Below are positions 10,406-22,233 of a stretch of DNA of 64,000 bases, piece after piece. Made by a program: the position numbers and the translations under genes. How positions within the stretch are numbered: the stretch's first letter is position 1; each line of letters begins with the position of its first letter. The notes beneath the pieces were generated by a model. That model was not told the origin of the DNA. It searched no databases and saw nothing but the letters and a program-made list of their open reading frames with translations. This DNA is from Cladosporium sp. IMV 00045 (lineage: Eukaryota > Ascomycota > Dothideomycetes > Cladosporiales > Cladosporiaceae), in NCBI GenBank assembly GCA_001931905.2, contig MSJI02000894.1, positions 1 through 64,000 on the forward strand, given 5' to 3'.

Positions 10406-13400
10406 AGTCGGAGAAACGACGACGACTTCATTGCGGCATTGGATGCCGATGACATGAGAATGAGCTTGGTTTGCATAGTCATAGCATAGCGCCGGCGTAC
10501 AGGGCGCTTTATTGCAGGAGGCAGGAGGCAGGACGATGCTGTCTTGATGATACCCAGGAGCGACAGGATAGCTCCATAGCTTCGAGCTTGAAAATGAAAA
10601 GAACATTGAAACCAGACCCTCCGGGGTATGCGTCTTGCATTCAATTGGTGATTTTGCGTCGGGAATTTACTCAAAAGTCGGTCTCAGCACTGGACCATAA
10701 ATCGATCGACAGAAAGATAGCTCAAAGCACACATATTTCGACGACATGGCCAGTTCATTGTCGGCACCGGATCACACGAGGATGCTTGAACATTGAATCT
10801 GGTGCAGGTCACGCACCATCTAATGGCACTCAGTTGTCGTGGTCCAGGATAGCAAGCCCCCTTGCGATCTTTCGCTCCCAACCGAGGGCCTGCACATAAT
10901 TTCGTTATCCCAGTCAGCCATTTTCGCCACTGCCGTATTTCACAAATCCGCCAGCATGCATCGGATCGTCGCAACTTGCTAGAAATCGCTACCTTGGATT
11001 ATCACACGGCTGTCGGCTATGGCGGCAACATTTTTCTCCAGTGTACGACCCGGAAAACCGAGCATGGCCCATGCATTTGGGGCAAGAACGGTAGGTCGGT
11101 CGCGCTACGGTACGATCACAACAGAAGAAACTGTTAGCCAGTCTAAGTCCATGGATCTCTAAGTGTTGCACCAGGCTATGCTTGTTAGTATGCTGCTGCA
11201 AAGCCGACGATCAAATCCGCCAAGCTGAGTGACAAGCCCTGTGGAGTAGTTGTGGCGCTGCGTTGTGGGTCAAAAAGATATCGACAGTCTCTGCAGCGTG
11301 TCTGTTGAGAGTACCTGCTGCCAGAACAGCTCCCAGATCGGCCTATTGAATTGGAGATGTTGACAATGGAGATGGTGAATTCGAGAGACATCCTGGGAGA
11401 ATCCTCTACCATCATACGCATTCAACAGCGCGGATAGCATTTCGTCGGCTCGCTGCATCAAAATCAAGCCATACTTCCTTCTGAGAATGACGTCCTCGAT
11501 CATCAATTGTCTAGCCAAAGGAGTCTGCCAGGGTGGTCGCCATCCGAACTTCAAGAGTCTTTCAGGGCCAGCTTGGATGTCCTGATGCAAGCAGAATTCA
11601 AACCAGGCGCCGATCAGCGTACAAAATCTGAAAAAGATCCCGGATCCCAGCTTATTCGTCCAATTCAAGGCGAGAAGTCTAGCAGCAGTGAGATTCCGGC
11701 TTGTCACAGAGAGGCTGGGAAGTCCTTGGAAGCGTCATAAAACCATATATTATACCGGGCAACATCCAGATGGAGCGGCTAGATATTCAATTCTATTTGA
11801 AATGTCTACCATGGTCCAGATCCATGAACGTCTGCTCGATTTGAATTGAGCATCCGTTCACCTGGTTACATACGAGGCGTCATCCAGGCAGATAACAATC
11901 GTTCTGGGCTTGGAGCAACGAGAAAGGCGACGGTTCGAAGCCGTTGCATATAAGCTACCGAGGAGTCTTGTTGGCGTCTGCAACAGCGAGCCTTCGAACC
12001 GAGAATTTAAGACTGAAGCGGGCCATCGAACAAAGTAGGGCGCAACGCGGAAGCTCTAGACCAGGTCCTGAGTGTGCCGTGATGTTCAAATCATGGCTCA
12101 AAAGACCAAGCAGCTTTCGAACGAAGTCTCTGCTCGGTTCACCAGCGTGTCGACCATTCAAGCGCAACGTCGAATTGCTAGTGAGACATGCAATGCTGCT
12201 GTCATCACAACGATGAGCTGAGTGTTCGCAGAAGCTGATGTTGACACCAAGGTGGGCAGGCAAGGCTTGCTATCGGCCGTCGCCGATGCGTCAAACCCTC
12301 CAGCAATGCCATCATACGGAGGGCATGCATTTCTCGCAATGGCTCGCCTCCAAACATGACCGTTTCCTCAGCCATTTGTGCCAAATACAGCATCTCTGCT
12401 CCTTGCTTTGAGTGGTGAGATCTCGGCATTTCGCCTCGTTGGTACTTCCGTTCAGAGCGGCTGTCATGTTGGTCACTTGATGGCGGGTGTCTGCCGTGCA
12501 TCGCTTCCTAAGATGTCCAACCTCTTTCTGTGGCTTTCACCACGATGTCGCTGAAGTGGTGGACGCAGACCGTTTCCAAGCTGCTTCGGCTATTTGGAGG
12601 ACTGCTGTGAAAGATGTTGGCCTTCTGCAACAGTCTGCTTTGCTGTAGATCATGAGAACGCGAGGTCTTGATCGTGCTTTGGAGGCCTTACAAGTCACAG
12701 TCGTCCTCGCCCTGGCGGACTGTGTTATTGCTTTGACAGCTCGCACGCAGAAGCAGTGGTAGCTCTTTGGGCGCTGCACGAACGTTATGCTTCATGAGGC
12801 TTGGTGGCAATGCTGTCGGCACTTTTCGGCTCATGTCGCTTGCGTGTACCTCGTCGAGAGTCGCAATGCTGCTCTCCAGCATGCTGGCGATGTCGAAAGC
12901 CCATATTGCTGCCTCCCAGCGTGCTTCCTGCTTGGCTGAAATAGAATGGACCATGTTCGCTTCGTGACTGCGGCAGCATGCCATCTTGAGGTGTGTTCCT
13001 TGCCCTTGATCGCGCTCTTCGATCGAAAGCCTTGGTCGCGGGCCTTGCACTAGTCGATGTCGCTGGCTGCAGTGGTGTGGCGGCGTTGGTCAGTTGTCGA
13101 TGGTCGTAGCAGATTGAATGCTTGTGCTGTTTGCTGGGCTTTCTCGCAACGATCTCACTGTGTTGATCACGATTAGGCCGATCGTGTAGGGTGTTGTCGT
13201 GGTGCATGATCGCTTGTCGGGAAATAAGCCTGCCTTCGACGATCGGGTTCAGAGGCACTCCCGCTCGCCCCTGAGGCCAGCAACGTCCAAGGAGGGTACC
13301 TGCAGCTGGGATTAAATGTGCCACTGTTTGCACGCTGAGCACAACATTACCCCAGCAGAACAATCTCCCTTTGTTCTGTGCAATGAGTGTTTGGAGGAAT

Positions 13401-13670
13401 GCCTTTGCCCGCTCCCAAATGGCCTCCCTCACTAACAGCGGAAGTCTTGGCGCGGCTGGCATCAACCCCCTACCCTCGCAGGGCAACAACAACACCGCAA
13501 CAAGGTCTAATAGACTATCTAACACATGGAGCTACATGATTTGAGGTTGCTCTATCTCCTCATACCACTATTGTACCACAATGTCGCCTCTGCGTGGAAA
13601 GGGAACCCCGCTTAGGTGGGACTAGATAAAGCCCCAACGTTTCTTCCGAACCGGTGCAAGAGGAGGACCA
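10406..13670. other. Gene-poor region
   Basis: About 3.3 kb with no gene I can support. Several open frames exist, the longest on the minus strand at 12785-13525 (246 codons) and 11270-11707 (145 codons). They lack recognisable domains, are Arg/Ser/Gln-rich, and no splice arrangement I tried gave a family. The stretch may hold decayed genes or non-coding RNA. Confidence 0.5.
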
Positions 13671-13678
13671 CGTAAAGA

Positions 13679-13780
13679 GGAGGAATAGCGCAGTGGTTAT
13701 GACTTAGGACTTTGCTGACTGCTCACAGACCCAATCACACATACCATGAGTTCGACACCTCGAACAAGACATTTTTTTTT
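13679..13780 (+). ncRNA. tRNA-like Pol III element (possible SINE or tRNA pseudogene)
   Basis: The segment has an A-box (TAGCGCAGTGG, 13686-13696) matching the Pol III consensus. A B-box (GTTCGACAC, 13750-13758) follows 54 bp later, and a run of nine T (13772-13780) could act as a Pol III terminator. A full tRNA fold fails: the acceptor and T-stem arms do not pair. It is therefore better described as a tRNA-derived element or pseudogene. Other copies are not visible in this window. Confidence 0.5.
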
Positions 13781-13984
13781 ATCAATTCTTTATCGGATAT
13801 CCATTAGGACATCATGAGAATGCTCATACTGCTCGTGAAATAATGATCCGACCATTGGTTGCTTTTTGATACCCTTTTGTTCGTTGTGAGCAGAGAGCAG
13901 GGCATCACCGCTGTGCTCCGCTGACCCCTGAGCAGCGCTCACGCCCGCACGGTAGGCCTGACTCACCGCTGTGCTCACTGCAGT

Positions 13985-14345
13985 CTCTGCGACCATGCCG
14001 TTGTGCATGTTTCCTCGAGAAGAGCCTCCAATCACCTCTATGAGAGAGGCTACGAGCAAATCGAGAAAAGGCGACAGCGACAACGGCCCTCACAAGGCTG
14101 TAGACCTCACAAATCTGCTGCTTTGCTGTGCACCAACAATCACAAGCGTAAGCGCTTTTGCTCTGTATGCTATTGTGCATACCTCTTCGGAGAAGAGCCT
14201 CCAACTACTTTCATGAGAGAGGATACGAACAGATCGAGAACCAGCGCCAGCGACATCGACCCTCACAAGACCGTAGCCCTCGCAAAGCTGCTGCTTTGTT
14301 GCGCAGCAGCAATCACAAGCGTAAGCGCCCATTGCTCTGTTTCAT
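13985..14345 (+). repeat. Tandem repeat, about 173-bp unit, two copies
   Basis: The stretch from the GAGAAGAGCCTCCAA motif at 14017 recurs from 14190, a period of 173 bp. The matching blocks include CATGAGAGAGG-like, CTGCTGCTTTG-like and CAATCACAAGCGTAAGCGC segments. Identity is roughly 80% by eye. Because 173 is not a multiple of three, the copies are read in different frames by any ORF crossing them, so the repeat does not encode a repeated protein. A short CACCGCTGTGCTC duplication lies just upstream (about 13907 and 13966). Confidence 0.75.
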
Positions 14346-14471
14346 TCACTACATCTACACCCTTCGTTCTAGCACAAAAGATAGCTTCTCAACTCAATCA
14401 CAATAACTTCATGAAATCAACCCTTCCGAACAGACTCCCAACGCAAGTTCTCACTTCAAAATCCACCCAGA

Positions 14472-14612
14472 ATGGCGGCGCTGCGACCAACAGACCCGGA
14501 CAGATACATCATGTCCATTTCGTTGGAAATGTACTGCGTCGTGATTATCGTGATGCTCGGCCTGTGGCTTTTCGCGTGGGGCTTCTATGTCCATCTGACG
14601 AGGAACGACTAA
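14472..14612 (+). CDS. Putative 46-residue single-pass membrane microprotein
   Basis: This short frame begins MAALRPTDPDRYIMS and ends YVHLTRND, with one clear hydrophobic segment between them (about residues 20-41, CVVIIVMLGLWLF onward). A polar N-terminus, one membrane segment and a short charged tail make it a plausible tail-anchored or single-pass microprotein. The ATG context (AGAATGGCG) is acceptable. No homology is recalled. Its 3' end is 167 bp from the convergent PABA synthase stop. It could be a chance frame. Confidence 0.4.
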   Translation: MAALRPTDPDRYIMSISLEMYCVVIIVMLGLWLFAWGFYVHLTRND

Positions 14613-14778
14613 GTATTTCTCGATAAAGGGGGAGCGCTGGCATCGTTTGATTCGCAGGTATACGCAATGATATTCGACGCGAGAGAGAGAAAGCGACAAC
14701 AGGAGACCTCGAAGAATCAAAGAAACGATTTGATTGACAGGCGCTGATTGTGATACCAGAACACCGCCCAGGAACGAA

Positions 14779-17147
14779 TCAAACACCACCATCATCGCCC
14801 CCAAAAGGCACCCCGAAAACCCTCAACAAACTCTCCCTCTTCGTCCTCATCTCCTCCCACTCCGCCTCCGCCTCACTCAGCACCGTTACCGCCCCACCGG
14901 CACCAACCCGCCACACCCCCTCATCATCAGCACCATACCGAAACGCCGTACGAATGACAACACTGAAATCACCAGCCCCGCCGACGTCCAAATAGCCGAG
15001 GACGCCACTGTACAAGCCGCGAGGTTTCTGGGCTTCGATTTCGGTCAGGATGGCGCAGGAGCGCTTTTTGGGAGCGCCCGTCATGGAGCCGGGGGGCAGG
15101 GATGCGGCGAGGACGGGGATGCCGGATGTGGCAGAGGGCGTGAGTGTGCCGCTGATCACGGAGACGAGTTGGTAGACCGTGGCGTATTCTTCTACCGCCA
15201 TTAGGCGGGGGACGTGGACATTTTGGACACTGTGAGAGAGGAGTTGGGTTAGTTTTTTACTCTGATTTGTGGGTTTGAGAAGTATTGTGAGGGGAGGAAA
15301 GAGATATATACATACCCAGGCACACCGCTGAGATCGTGCCGGATCAGATCGACGATCATGAGGTTCTCGGCCTGCTCTTTGGGCGTGTTGAGCTGCGCTT
15401 CGGCCATGGCGCGCGTGGTTTGGGGAGTTTTCTTGACGGTCCCTTTGATCGGTCGGAACTGGCATGCGCCTTCTCGTGACCAGGAAAGGAACCTTTCGGG
15501 ACTGCTGCCGACGACCTTGGTGTTCATCGAGGGGTTTGTGCTGGAAGTCAGGTCGAGGTAGGCGCTGAAGGGTGCTGGGTTGGCGGTGCGGAGGCGCAGG
15601 TACAGGGACCAGGAGTCTTCGGTGCTGCGGATGTGCGTGCTGTCTGTGAGGCAGAGCTCGTAGGATGAGCCGGCGCGCAGGTGAGATTGGCAAGTTAGAA
15701 CTTTGTTGCAATACTCGTCGCGCTGAGGGCCGGAGAGCACTTGCGCAGGAGTTTTGGTCGTGCCATTTGTGCTAGGCTGTGGACTTTCGGGCTTCATACC
15801 CTGGATGATGGACTTGGTTTCCGCAAGCCAAGTTGCACCATCCTTTCGCAGGCTCTGAAGGTACACATGCCCCTGAACATGATCCAAGACGATGGATCGC
15901 TCGACGAAGACGAACCAGACATCGGGACGATCCTGCGGCGGTTTGGGCGGCGTGACATCGATAGTCTCAAGCCCAGCCTCGTACGAAACGAATCCGACAT
16001 ATCCTCCCCAGAAAGGCGACTCGGGCGGCCCATCTAAAGCTCTACGGGCCTGGACAAGGCTTTGGAGAATCTCAAAGACGTCGGAGGAGTCTTTGCATTT
16101 CCTGATGGCTACGTCTTCGCCGTCGATGATCTGCAAGACATGGCTGGACGATGAATATCGCACGTGAGTTGAGGAGGCGTCTTGCAGACCGATGATGCTG
16201 AAGCGTCCGGTTTCTGGATTAACGGGATCGCCGCTGTTTCGGGTGCCAGACTCTAGTAACAGTGGTTCCAACGAGTCGGGTTGTCTGCGCATCACTTGCA
16301 CTACTGAAGCTGCGTCAACAGGTGCAGCTGCTTTGAACGACGTCCAGTGAACCATAGAGTCGAGACAGTCGTGCTTGTACGGCAGTTCAGCCTTGCCGTT
16401 AGTATGAGCCGAAGTGCCTTTGGTAACTGGTGATTTGATGGCTCTGGGTGCACGATGAGTGGCGTTCCAGGTGCAGGCTTCTCGCCACCACTTGTCAACA
16501 AGCTTGTGGCCTTCATCGTTGGTGCAAATTGATTCTGGATGGTACTGCACGCCTCTGAACGGCTTGCTGGCATGTTTGGCTGCGATGAAGATTGGGCCAT
16601 TTTCAGGGTCACTGAGGTCACATGCGAGAGGGACGAGCTCTTTGCAGGACTTGGTTGGCTGCCAACGCTGGTGACCTTGATGTTCATCACTCGTGCGAGA
16701 TCCAGAATTGACGTGCAGCGAGTGATATTGCGTGGCTCGCACTTCGCCCGTATCGGCGTACACATCTTCGCCACAGTGAGTAATGGGCGTCACAAGTCCG
16801 TGGCGTGGCTGCGTGAGTCTCCCAACAGTGGCTCCATAAGCCAGACAAAGGCTCTGGAAGCCAAGGCATATACCCAGGACGGGAAGCAGATCACGGTCCG
16901 AGAGAGTCCATAGTTTTGCGATCAACCCGATGTCGTCTGGATTGGAAGGGTGGCCAGGTCCAGGGCCGGCGACCACGGCATCGAACTGTTGAAGGTGTTC
17001 GTGGAAAGCATCGTCGTTGAAGACGAAGCGCGGGTCGTCGATGAAGACTGAGTCGACAGTAATCGAGAGGCGGTCTTGCAGGAGGTTTATGATGTTGTTC
17101 GAAAACGAGTCATAGGCGTCGATGAAGAGGATCTTTCCGCGGGACAT
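14779..17147 (-). CDS. pabaA: para-Aminobenzoate (aminodeoxychorismate) synthase, bifunctional
   Basis: Exons are 17147-15316 and 15229-14779, encoding 760 residues; the 86-bp intron (GTATGT..CACAG) restores a Gly codon in HDLSGVPG. The N-terminal half is a class I glutamine amidotransferase: FIDAYDSFSNN start, GPGPGHP, nucleophile Cys94 in LGICLGFQSL, and the His-Glu pair in VQYHPES. The C-terminal half is the chorismate-binding domain: FWGGYVGFVSYE, FLSWSREG, IKGTVKKTP, IVDLIRHDL, PPGSMTGAPKKRSC and the closing SGVLGYLDVGG. Together they convert chorismate plus glutamine to 4-amino-4-deoxychorismate, the step before p-aminobenzoate in folate synthesis. The fused PabA-PabB arrangement is usual in fungi (ABZ1/pabaA). 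The gene is divergent from the SDR-like gene, with a 697-bp shared upstream region. Confidence 0.95.
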
Positions 17148-17844
17148 TCACGGAACGCAGTTGGGATGGTGCAATTGTGAATGAAGGAGTGCGTGATCAC
17201 AGTCAGGCAATGAGCATGATCGACGGTCGTATTGAGGGCGATTATGAATGCAGGGCGTGTCTTTGAAAGAAGGAGGCGAATGATTATATGAGAGTGCCAA
17301 AGTGTATCCACTCGATCTTTGGTCGCAAAGTCCCTAGAAATTTTTGTTCGAGCTGCCGGCTTTCGCTCCCGTTTCGAGCCAAACAATGCACGATGATGCG
17401 TTTGCTGCCAATCAAGATGCTTGTTGTCCAGGGAAAGATAGCAAAGTCGATAATATTCACTGAATAGAAACAATCAATGTTGGATTATCAAATGACAATA
17501 TAATCAATATCTTGACCGTAATACAGACAAAAGCCGGGCGACACCGAAGCAGTTGCCGCCATCCACCGGCGATCATTCGGCAAACGAGCAGTCCCTCCAC
17601 CCTCCACCCTCCACCCAAGTCGTCCTACGGTATTATTCTCGGCATACTCATGACCAGAGTCGTGTCGACTACCGCAAACCCAGCAGTCGCGTGAGGGGAA
17701 AGGCAGTAGACGAGCATAGAAAGGTCATCATCCACGTGTGCCAAGTGCGAGATCAACCTATTCCTCCCACTCCACTCCTCCATTCATCCTGTCGTCCTCA
17801 ATCCATCTCGTCCTCCTCCCACTCCTCCGTCCTCTGGCCTGGCC
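17148..17844. promoter_or_regulatory. Divergent intergenic region between PABA synthase and SDR-like gene
   Basis: About 700 bp separates the two divergent starts. The half next to the plus-strand gene is pyrimidine-rich (a CCCTCCACC-type run at about 17590-17612). No specific operator is identified. Confidence 0.5.
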
Positions 17845-18921
17845 ATGTCTGCCAACGATGTGAAGCTACCGCGCGAGCCCAAGTTCCCTACCCACAATGC
17901 ACCACGAGTATGGTTCGTCACGTGTGCCAACAGCCCCGTGGGCATCTCACTGTGCACCCACCTACTGGCTCACGGCGACTACGTAACAGCTGGCGTGCTG
18001 CCGGTGGAATTTGAGAAGCAAGAGGACAGGAGCGCGGATTTCAAAGACTTCCTGGAGGAAGTGGGCACACATCAGGACAAGGAGACATGGCGCGCTCGAT
18101 TGAGGGTCGTCGCACTGGACGTGAGGATCATGGGCCAATGTCAGTCTGCTGTCGCCGAAGCCGTACAGAGTTTCGGCCGCATTGACATCCTCTTCTGCTG
18201 CCATTCAGAGGTGGTGGTGGGCACGGTGGAGGAATTGAGCCAGAACCCGAGGACGTTGACTCTGGTTCAAGACCAATTTGAGACGAACTTCTTCGGACCC
18301 GTCAACATCATCAAGGCGACTTTGCCAGTATTCAGAAGCAAGAAGAACGGCCATATCGTGCTCTTGACCGCGATCAGTGGACACTTGGGAACGCCAGGAC
18401 TGAGTATGTTCTGTGCAAGCCAATGGGCAATCGAAGGCTACTGCGACAGTCTGGCCTACGAGATCGCGCCTTTCAACATCAGAATGACCATTGTGCAGCC
18501 AAACATTGAGATCAATATCCTCACGCACAAGATCACGAGTGCCCCGCCAATGCAGGCTTACGCCGAGGAGAACAACCCTGCGCCGCTGTCGAGGAACATC
18601 CTGTCAAGTCTGCTAGACCGTCTGGAGGGTAGCTCTGAGCCCACGACTGGCGATCAACTTCATAGCAACGAGGTTACCAGTCTGTACCCTCCCTTGAGCA
18701 AGATCATGAAAGAGCGGCTCGTAGCAGAGACGGTACATGCAGTGGCTGCGATTGGCGGGCACGACAATCCTCCCGCACGGCACATTGTCGGGTCTGAGGG
18801 CGTCGCGTCAGTCAAGGAGAAGCTGAAGACGGTCAGCGAAGAGCTGGAGGATTTCGTTGAGTGTAGCAGTGCTGCAGACATCGAGCGGCCATCGGAGACG
18901 CCTCAACCAGCCGCAGTCTGA
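17845..18921 (+). CDS. SDR-fold protein lacking the canonical catalytic residues (probable pseudoenzyme)
   Basis: An intron-less 358-residue frame with the short-chain dehydrogenase fold. It has a Rossmann start (VWFVTCANSPVGISL), a DIL-type strand (FGRIDILFCCHSE), the ETNFFGPVN helix, and the serine strand HIVLLTAISGHLG. The usual TGxxxGxG dinucleotide loop is altered to TCANSPVG. The YxxxK active site is replaced by FCASQ, so both the catalytic Tyr and Lys are missing. The neighbouring helix (EGYCDSLAYEIAPFNIRM) and the strand TIVQPN are otherwise well kept, so the fold looks intact and under selection. About 100 residues follow the core, ending in a charged, Pro-rich tail. I infer a non-catalytic regulatory or scaffold role; the substrate is unknown. 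It is divergent from the PABA synthase gene. Confidence 0.85.
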   Translation: MSANDVKLPREPKFPTHNAPRVWFVTCANSPVGISLCTHLLAHGDYVTAGVLPVEFEKQEDRSADFKDFLEEVGTHQDKETWRARLRVVALDVRIMGQCQSAVAEAVQSFGRIDILFCCHSEVVVGTVEELSQNPRTLTLVQDQFETNFFGPVNIIKATLPVFRSKKNGHIVLLTAISGHLGTPGLSMFCASQWAIEGYCDSLAYEIAPFNIRMTIVQPNIEINILTHKITSAPPMQAYAEENNPAPLSRNILSSLLDRLEGSSEPTTGDQLHSNEVTSLYPPLSKIMKERLVAETVHAVAAIGGHDNPPARHIVGSEGVASVKEKLKTVSEELEDFVECSSAADIERPSETPQPAAV

Positions 18922-19534
18922 ACAAGCATTGGAAGAATCCTACTCTCTTGTGATGAAGGAAAGACTACCGAGACTAGGAGAAAGGAACCCTCCTTGACCT
19001 CATGAGGATTGGTAAGGCATACGCAGCACGGCCATCCGTGATCTCGCTTGACGAGCATGAGAGCATGCCGTGCATTATTATCTGCGGCCTGGGGCGGAAG
19101 GCTAACCACGTAGGACCGATTGCAGGTTGTGCATGTGTGTGCCTCTCCGCCCACGGCCAATCGTCATCTGCAGCAGTGGGATTTGGCTTCGACGCCGCTT
19201 CTCCATCGCTTCCCCGCATGCTGCCAGCCTAGCGACCGTGACATGCTTCATCTCAACTTAACATCGCTCGTGTGCTTTGGCCCTCGTCTTCTTCCTGCTC
19301 TACTCGCTCACACCATTTTCGGAGTCTGTTGATACGGATGGCTTCCGTCGCACTGCTACCCGGCCTCTTGTGGCCCTAACCCTCCGGAAGCGTAGTGCGG
19401 ATCACAATCGACGCAGCGGTACCGCGGTACATGCCGGTGAAGCTCCCACGCATCTAGCTTCAGCTCGACGACGGCGACGACGATCTCGCCCAAGTCAAAC
19501 ATCTTAACTGGACTTTCAAGCGTCAACACAGAGA
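18922..19534. other. Intergenic region upstream of Zn2Cys6 gene
   Basis: No gene is seen. It is presumably the 3' end of the SDR-like transcript and the promoter and leader of the transcription-factor gene. Confidence 0.5.
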
Positions 19535-21669
19535 ATGGACCAAGAAATGCAGCCACAATCCCAGCAGACGTCTACCGATGATTCAGCCGTCTCGCCACCG
19601 ACGGCCAAACCACTGCGCCGCGCCTGCGATTGCTGCCGGAAGCGCAAGGTCAGGTGCGATGGCCACGATCCTTGCGGCCCGTGTAAGAAGGCTACCATCA
19701 GATGCGCATACCTGCAGCCTCCGAAGAAGAAAGGACCAAAAGGATTGCGCAGCGCCAGGGTGCTTCATGCGTTGCGACGCATAGATGATTCGGCCAGTGG
19801 GACACCGACCAGTCCGCTAAGTCCTGAGCAGGGCGGACAGTTTGGCGGTTGGACGTGGGGACCACAAGCACATACACAGTCTTCCACTGGATTGGCATAT
19901 CAAGACTATCAAGTACCTCCGCCCACGGCTTTCTCGCATGCTCCTCCAACCAGCATCCCGCAGCCTCCACAGCATGCATATACACATCCTGGCGAAAATC
20001 CCGCCCTTCAAGGCGCTCCTCAACCGGTATATCAGCATCAGCAGTATGCACCTTCAACAAACTTTCATCATGAAGCAGGCCAGAGCTGGTCTCATCAAGG
20101 CCCCATGTCAGCAACGAGCGAAACAGTCCGCTCTATACCTTCACCAGCAAGCTCTGATCGTTACACGCAACCACAACGAATCGCTGCTGAGATCTTCCAG
20201 CCATATGTACAATTGTTTTTTACGCACATGTTCCCCATTATGCCCATTATCGACCGAAGCGTCTATCTCGACCAAGATCTCTTCGCCAACTCAGCAGCGA
20301 TGGACCCAGGCATCTACAGCTTTTTGTGTGCTCTTTGTGCGACAACCATCGTACAGCTCGATGCCTCCATACCTACTCCACCTCCGCTCAAGCCCGGAAA
20401 GGCAACTGACGACGTCTTTGCAGAGGAGTGCATTCGAGAGCGCAGAGACTACGATTACATGAATGCCTCAAATCTTTCGGTAATGACCTCATTTTTTCTA
20501 TTCTGTTATCATGGCAATCACGAGCGACACGAAAGGGCATGGTATTATCTGCAGGAGAGCATCACATTCGCGGAGAATTTAAGTCTCGATGATGAAGAGG
20601 CTTACTCTAAATTCAACTCGGTCGAGGCCCAATGGTGCAGGAGGTTGTACTGGCTGCTTTTCATCACAGAGCGAGCATATGCAGTGCAACGCCGCAAGCG
20701 AACACGCCTCGCACCCAGTGTGACGTTGCCGGCTGTTTTTGAAAGCGAGGATCCTCAGCTACTGAACGGCTTTGTCAACTTGGCAAATTTGTTCAGCGCG
20801 GTAGACGACAGCTTCGTGAGCGCCTGGCGCGGCTCCAGGAGACAGAGCCTGTGCAACGAAGCCTGGCTGACAAAAACACAACAAGAGCTGGATGCCACTG
20901 CTCGCGTGATGACGAATTTGACAGAGACTCAGCATCTGGACATTTCCATCACTAGAGAGTGGTTGCACGTACTCGCATGGCAAATGGGTGTCAGTAATGG
21001 CCTTATCTGGGGCCAAGGTGAAGGTGGAATGCGACTCGACTACCCGATCGAGCTGGCGAAGAAAGTCGTAGAGATCACTTCCAGCGCCACCTCCGTGGCA
21101 TTGGACTCTCACGGCATCGGAATGGTGAGCATTAGACTGTTGATACATCCCTCACCACACCCATACTGACCATACCCCAGGAACAAAAACTCTCCGACAT
21201 CGCAGGCTGCCTCGCCGACGTCCTGAAATGCACCGCTGGCGACACCTCTGCGACGTTCTTCGAAGGCAAACAGTACCTTTCCATCCTTCTGCACCAACTC
21301 TCCACCATCCGCGGCAAACAATCCCGCTACCTGCGCCCTCTGATGGCGAAAATGGAAGGCCTCATCGGCTTCGACATGAACCAATCCCTCCCGCTACCCA
21401 ACGATTTCCCTCCCAGCACCATGCCCAGCACAGCAGCAGCAGCCGTCGCGGCGAACGGCATCCCGCTTGGCGCTCCTGGCGGCTTGCCCATGGGCGCTAG
21501 AGGGCTGAGCGTCAGCCAGAATGGCATGGAAATGCTTCGGAGTCTGAGCTTGAGCGGTGGACTTGTGCTGCAGCAGCCGGATACCGACGCGTCGTGGGAG
21601 CGCAGACCGAGCGGGAGGGTTTACGACGAGGAGGAAACGAGCTGGTTGATGGATGATCGCGCTGGGTGA
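19535..21669 (+). CDS. Zn2Cys6 fungal transcription factor
   Basis: Exons are 19535-21124 and 21181-21669, encoding 692 residues; the 56-bp intron (GTGAGC..CCCCAG) lies between codons. Residues about 30-60 form the Zn2Cys6 binuclear cluster with C-x2-C-x6-C-x5-C-x2-C-x6-C spacing (ACDCCRKRKVRCDG, then PCGPCKKATIRC). A basic linker PPKKKGPKGLRSAR follows. A Gln/Pro/His-rich disordered part (about 85-225) precedes the fungal regulatory middle-homology region. That region includes IYSFLCALCATTIVQLD, a FLFCYHGNHERHERAWYYLQ-like helix pair and WCRRLYWLLFITERAYA. The last about 80 residues are Ala/Gly/Met-rich. The linker resembles that of sugar-utilisation regulators, but I cannot assign a pathway. 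It converges with MED6. Confidence 0.9.
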
Positions 21670-22233
21670 AATGGTCTTATGACTTGTCTTGCGGTTTTTG
21701 CGGGTTTGCGCATCTCGGTCTTGTGTGGATTGCATGGAATGATTGTTAGCGTCCATGGCTCTTCTTTGCTGTGTGATGATGATTATTATGCTGCCTTGGT
21801 TCATGTTGTTCGGGGAGGTTTTACGTCGGAAAGATACCCGCTTTGGATTTTTGGGGCTTCTCTCTACTTCCCTTCGTGTACCGTACTTTATGATCCTTGT
21901 GTATGTGAACAAATCCCGTTCTCGGGCGGTACTGGTTGATCTTCTCTGAATCTGTCTGGTGTTGTTCTTCGTTTCGTCGCGAGAAGAAGTGTATCACGAC
22001 ATATTTGCGGTAGGACTGGGGGGGGGGTGGTTATTGTGATAATCCAAACAACTCCATTTGATCTAGATGACTGGTATCTAGGGGTATCATTTTTGACCGA
22101 AAAGGAAAAACCACGTCCTCAACACCGCCACAAATCAGTCGAATCACTCTGCTTTTCTTTGCCGCCAGGCTCTTGAAGCAAGCCTTACCAACATCACCAC
22201 CAATCATCAAATCCCCACACTCTCACAGCCCTC
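21670..22233. other. Convergent 3' intergenic region
   Basis: No gene is seen between the stops of the Zn2Cys6 gene and MED6. A G-run of nine bases or more lies at about 22018-22027. Confidence 0.6.

Noticed and set aside
11925..11960. Isolated T-arm-like hairpin (GACGGTTCGAAGCCGTT)
   Set aside because: No A-box or acceptor stem upstream, so it is not a tRNA.
12205..12501. Weak similarity to a 14-3-3 N-terminus on the minus strand
   Set aside because: Only a few residues match, and no downstream 14-3-3 helices appear in any frame.
12785..13525. 246-codon minus-strand frame
   Set aside because: Arg/Ser/His-rich with no recognisable pattern and no supporting splice or start context.
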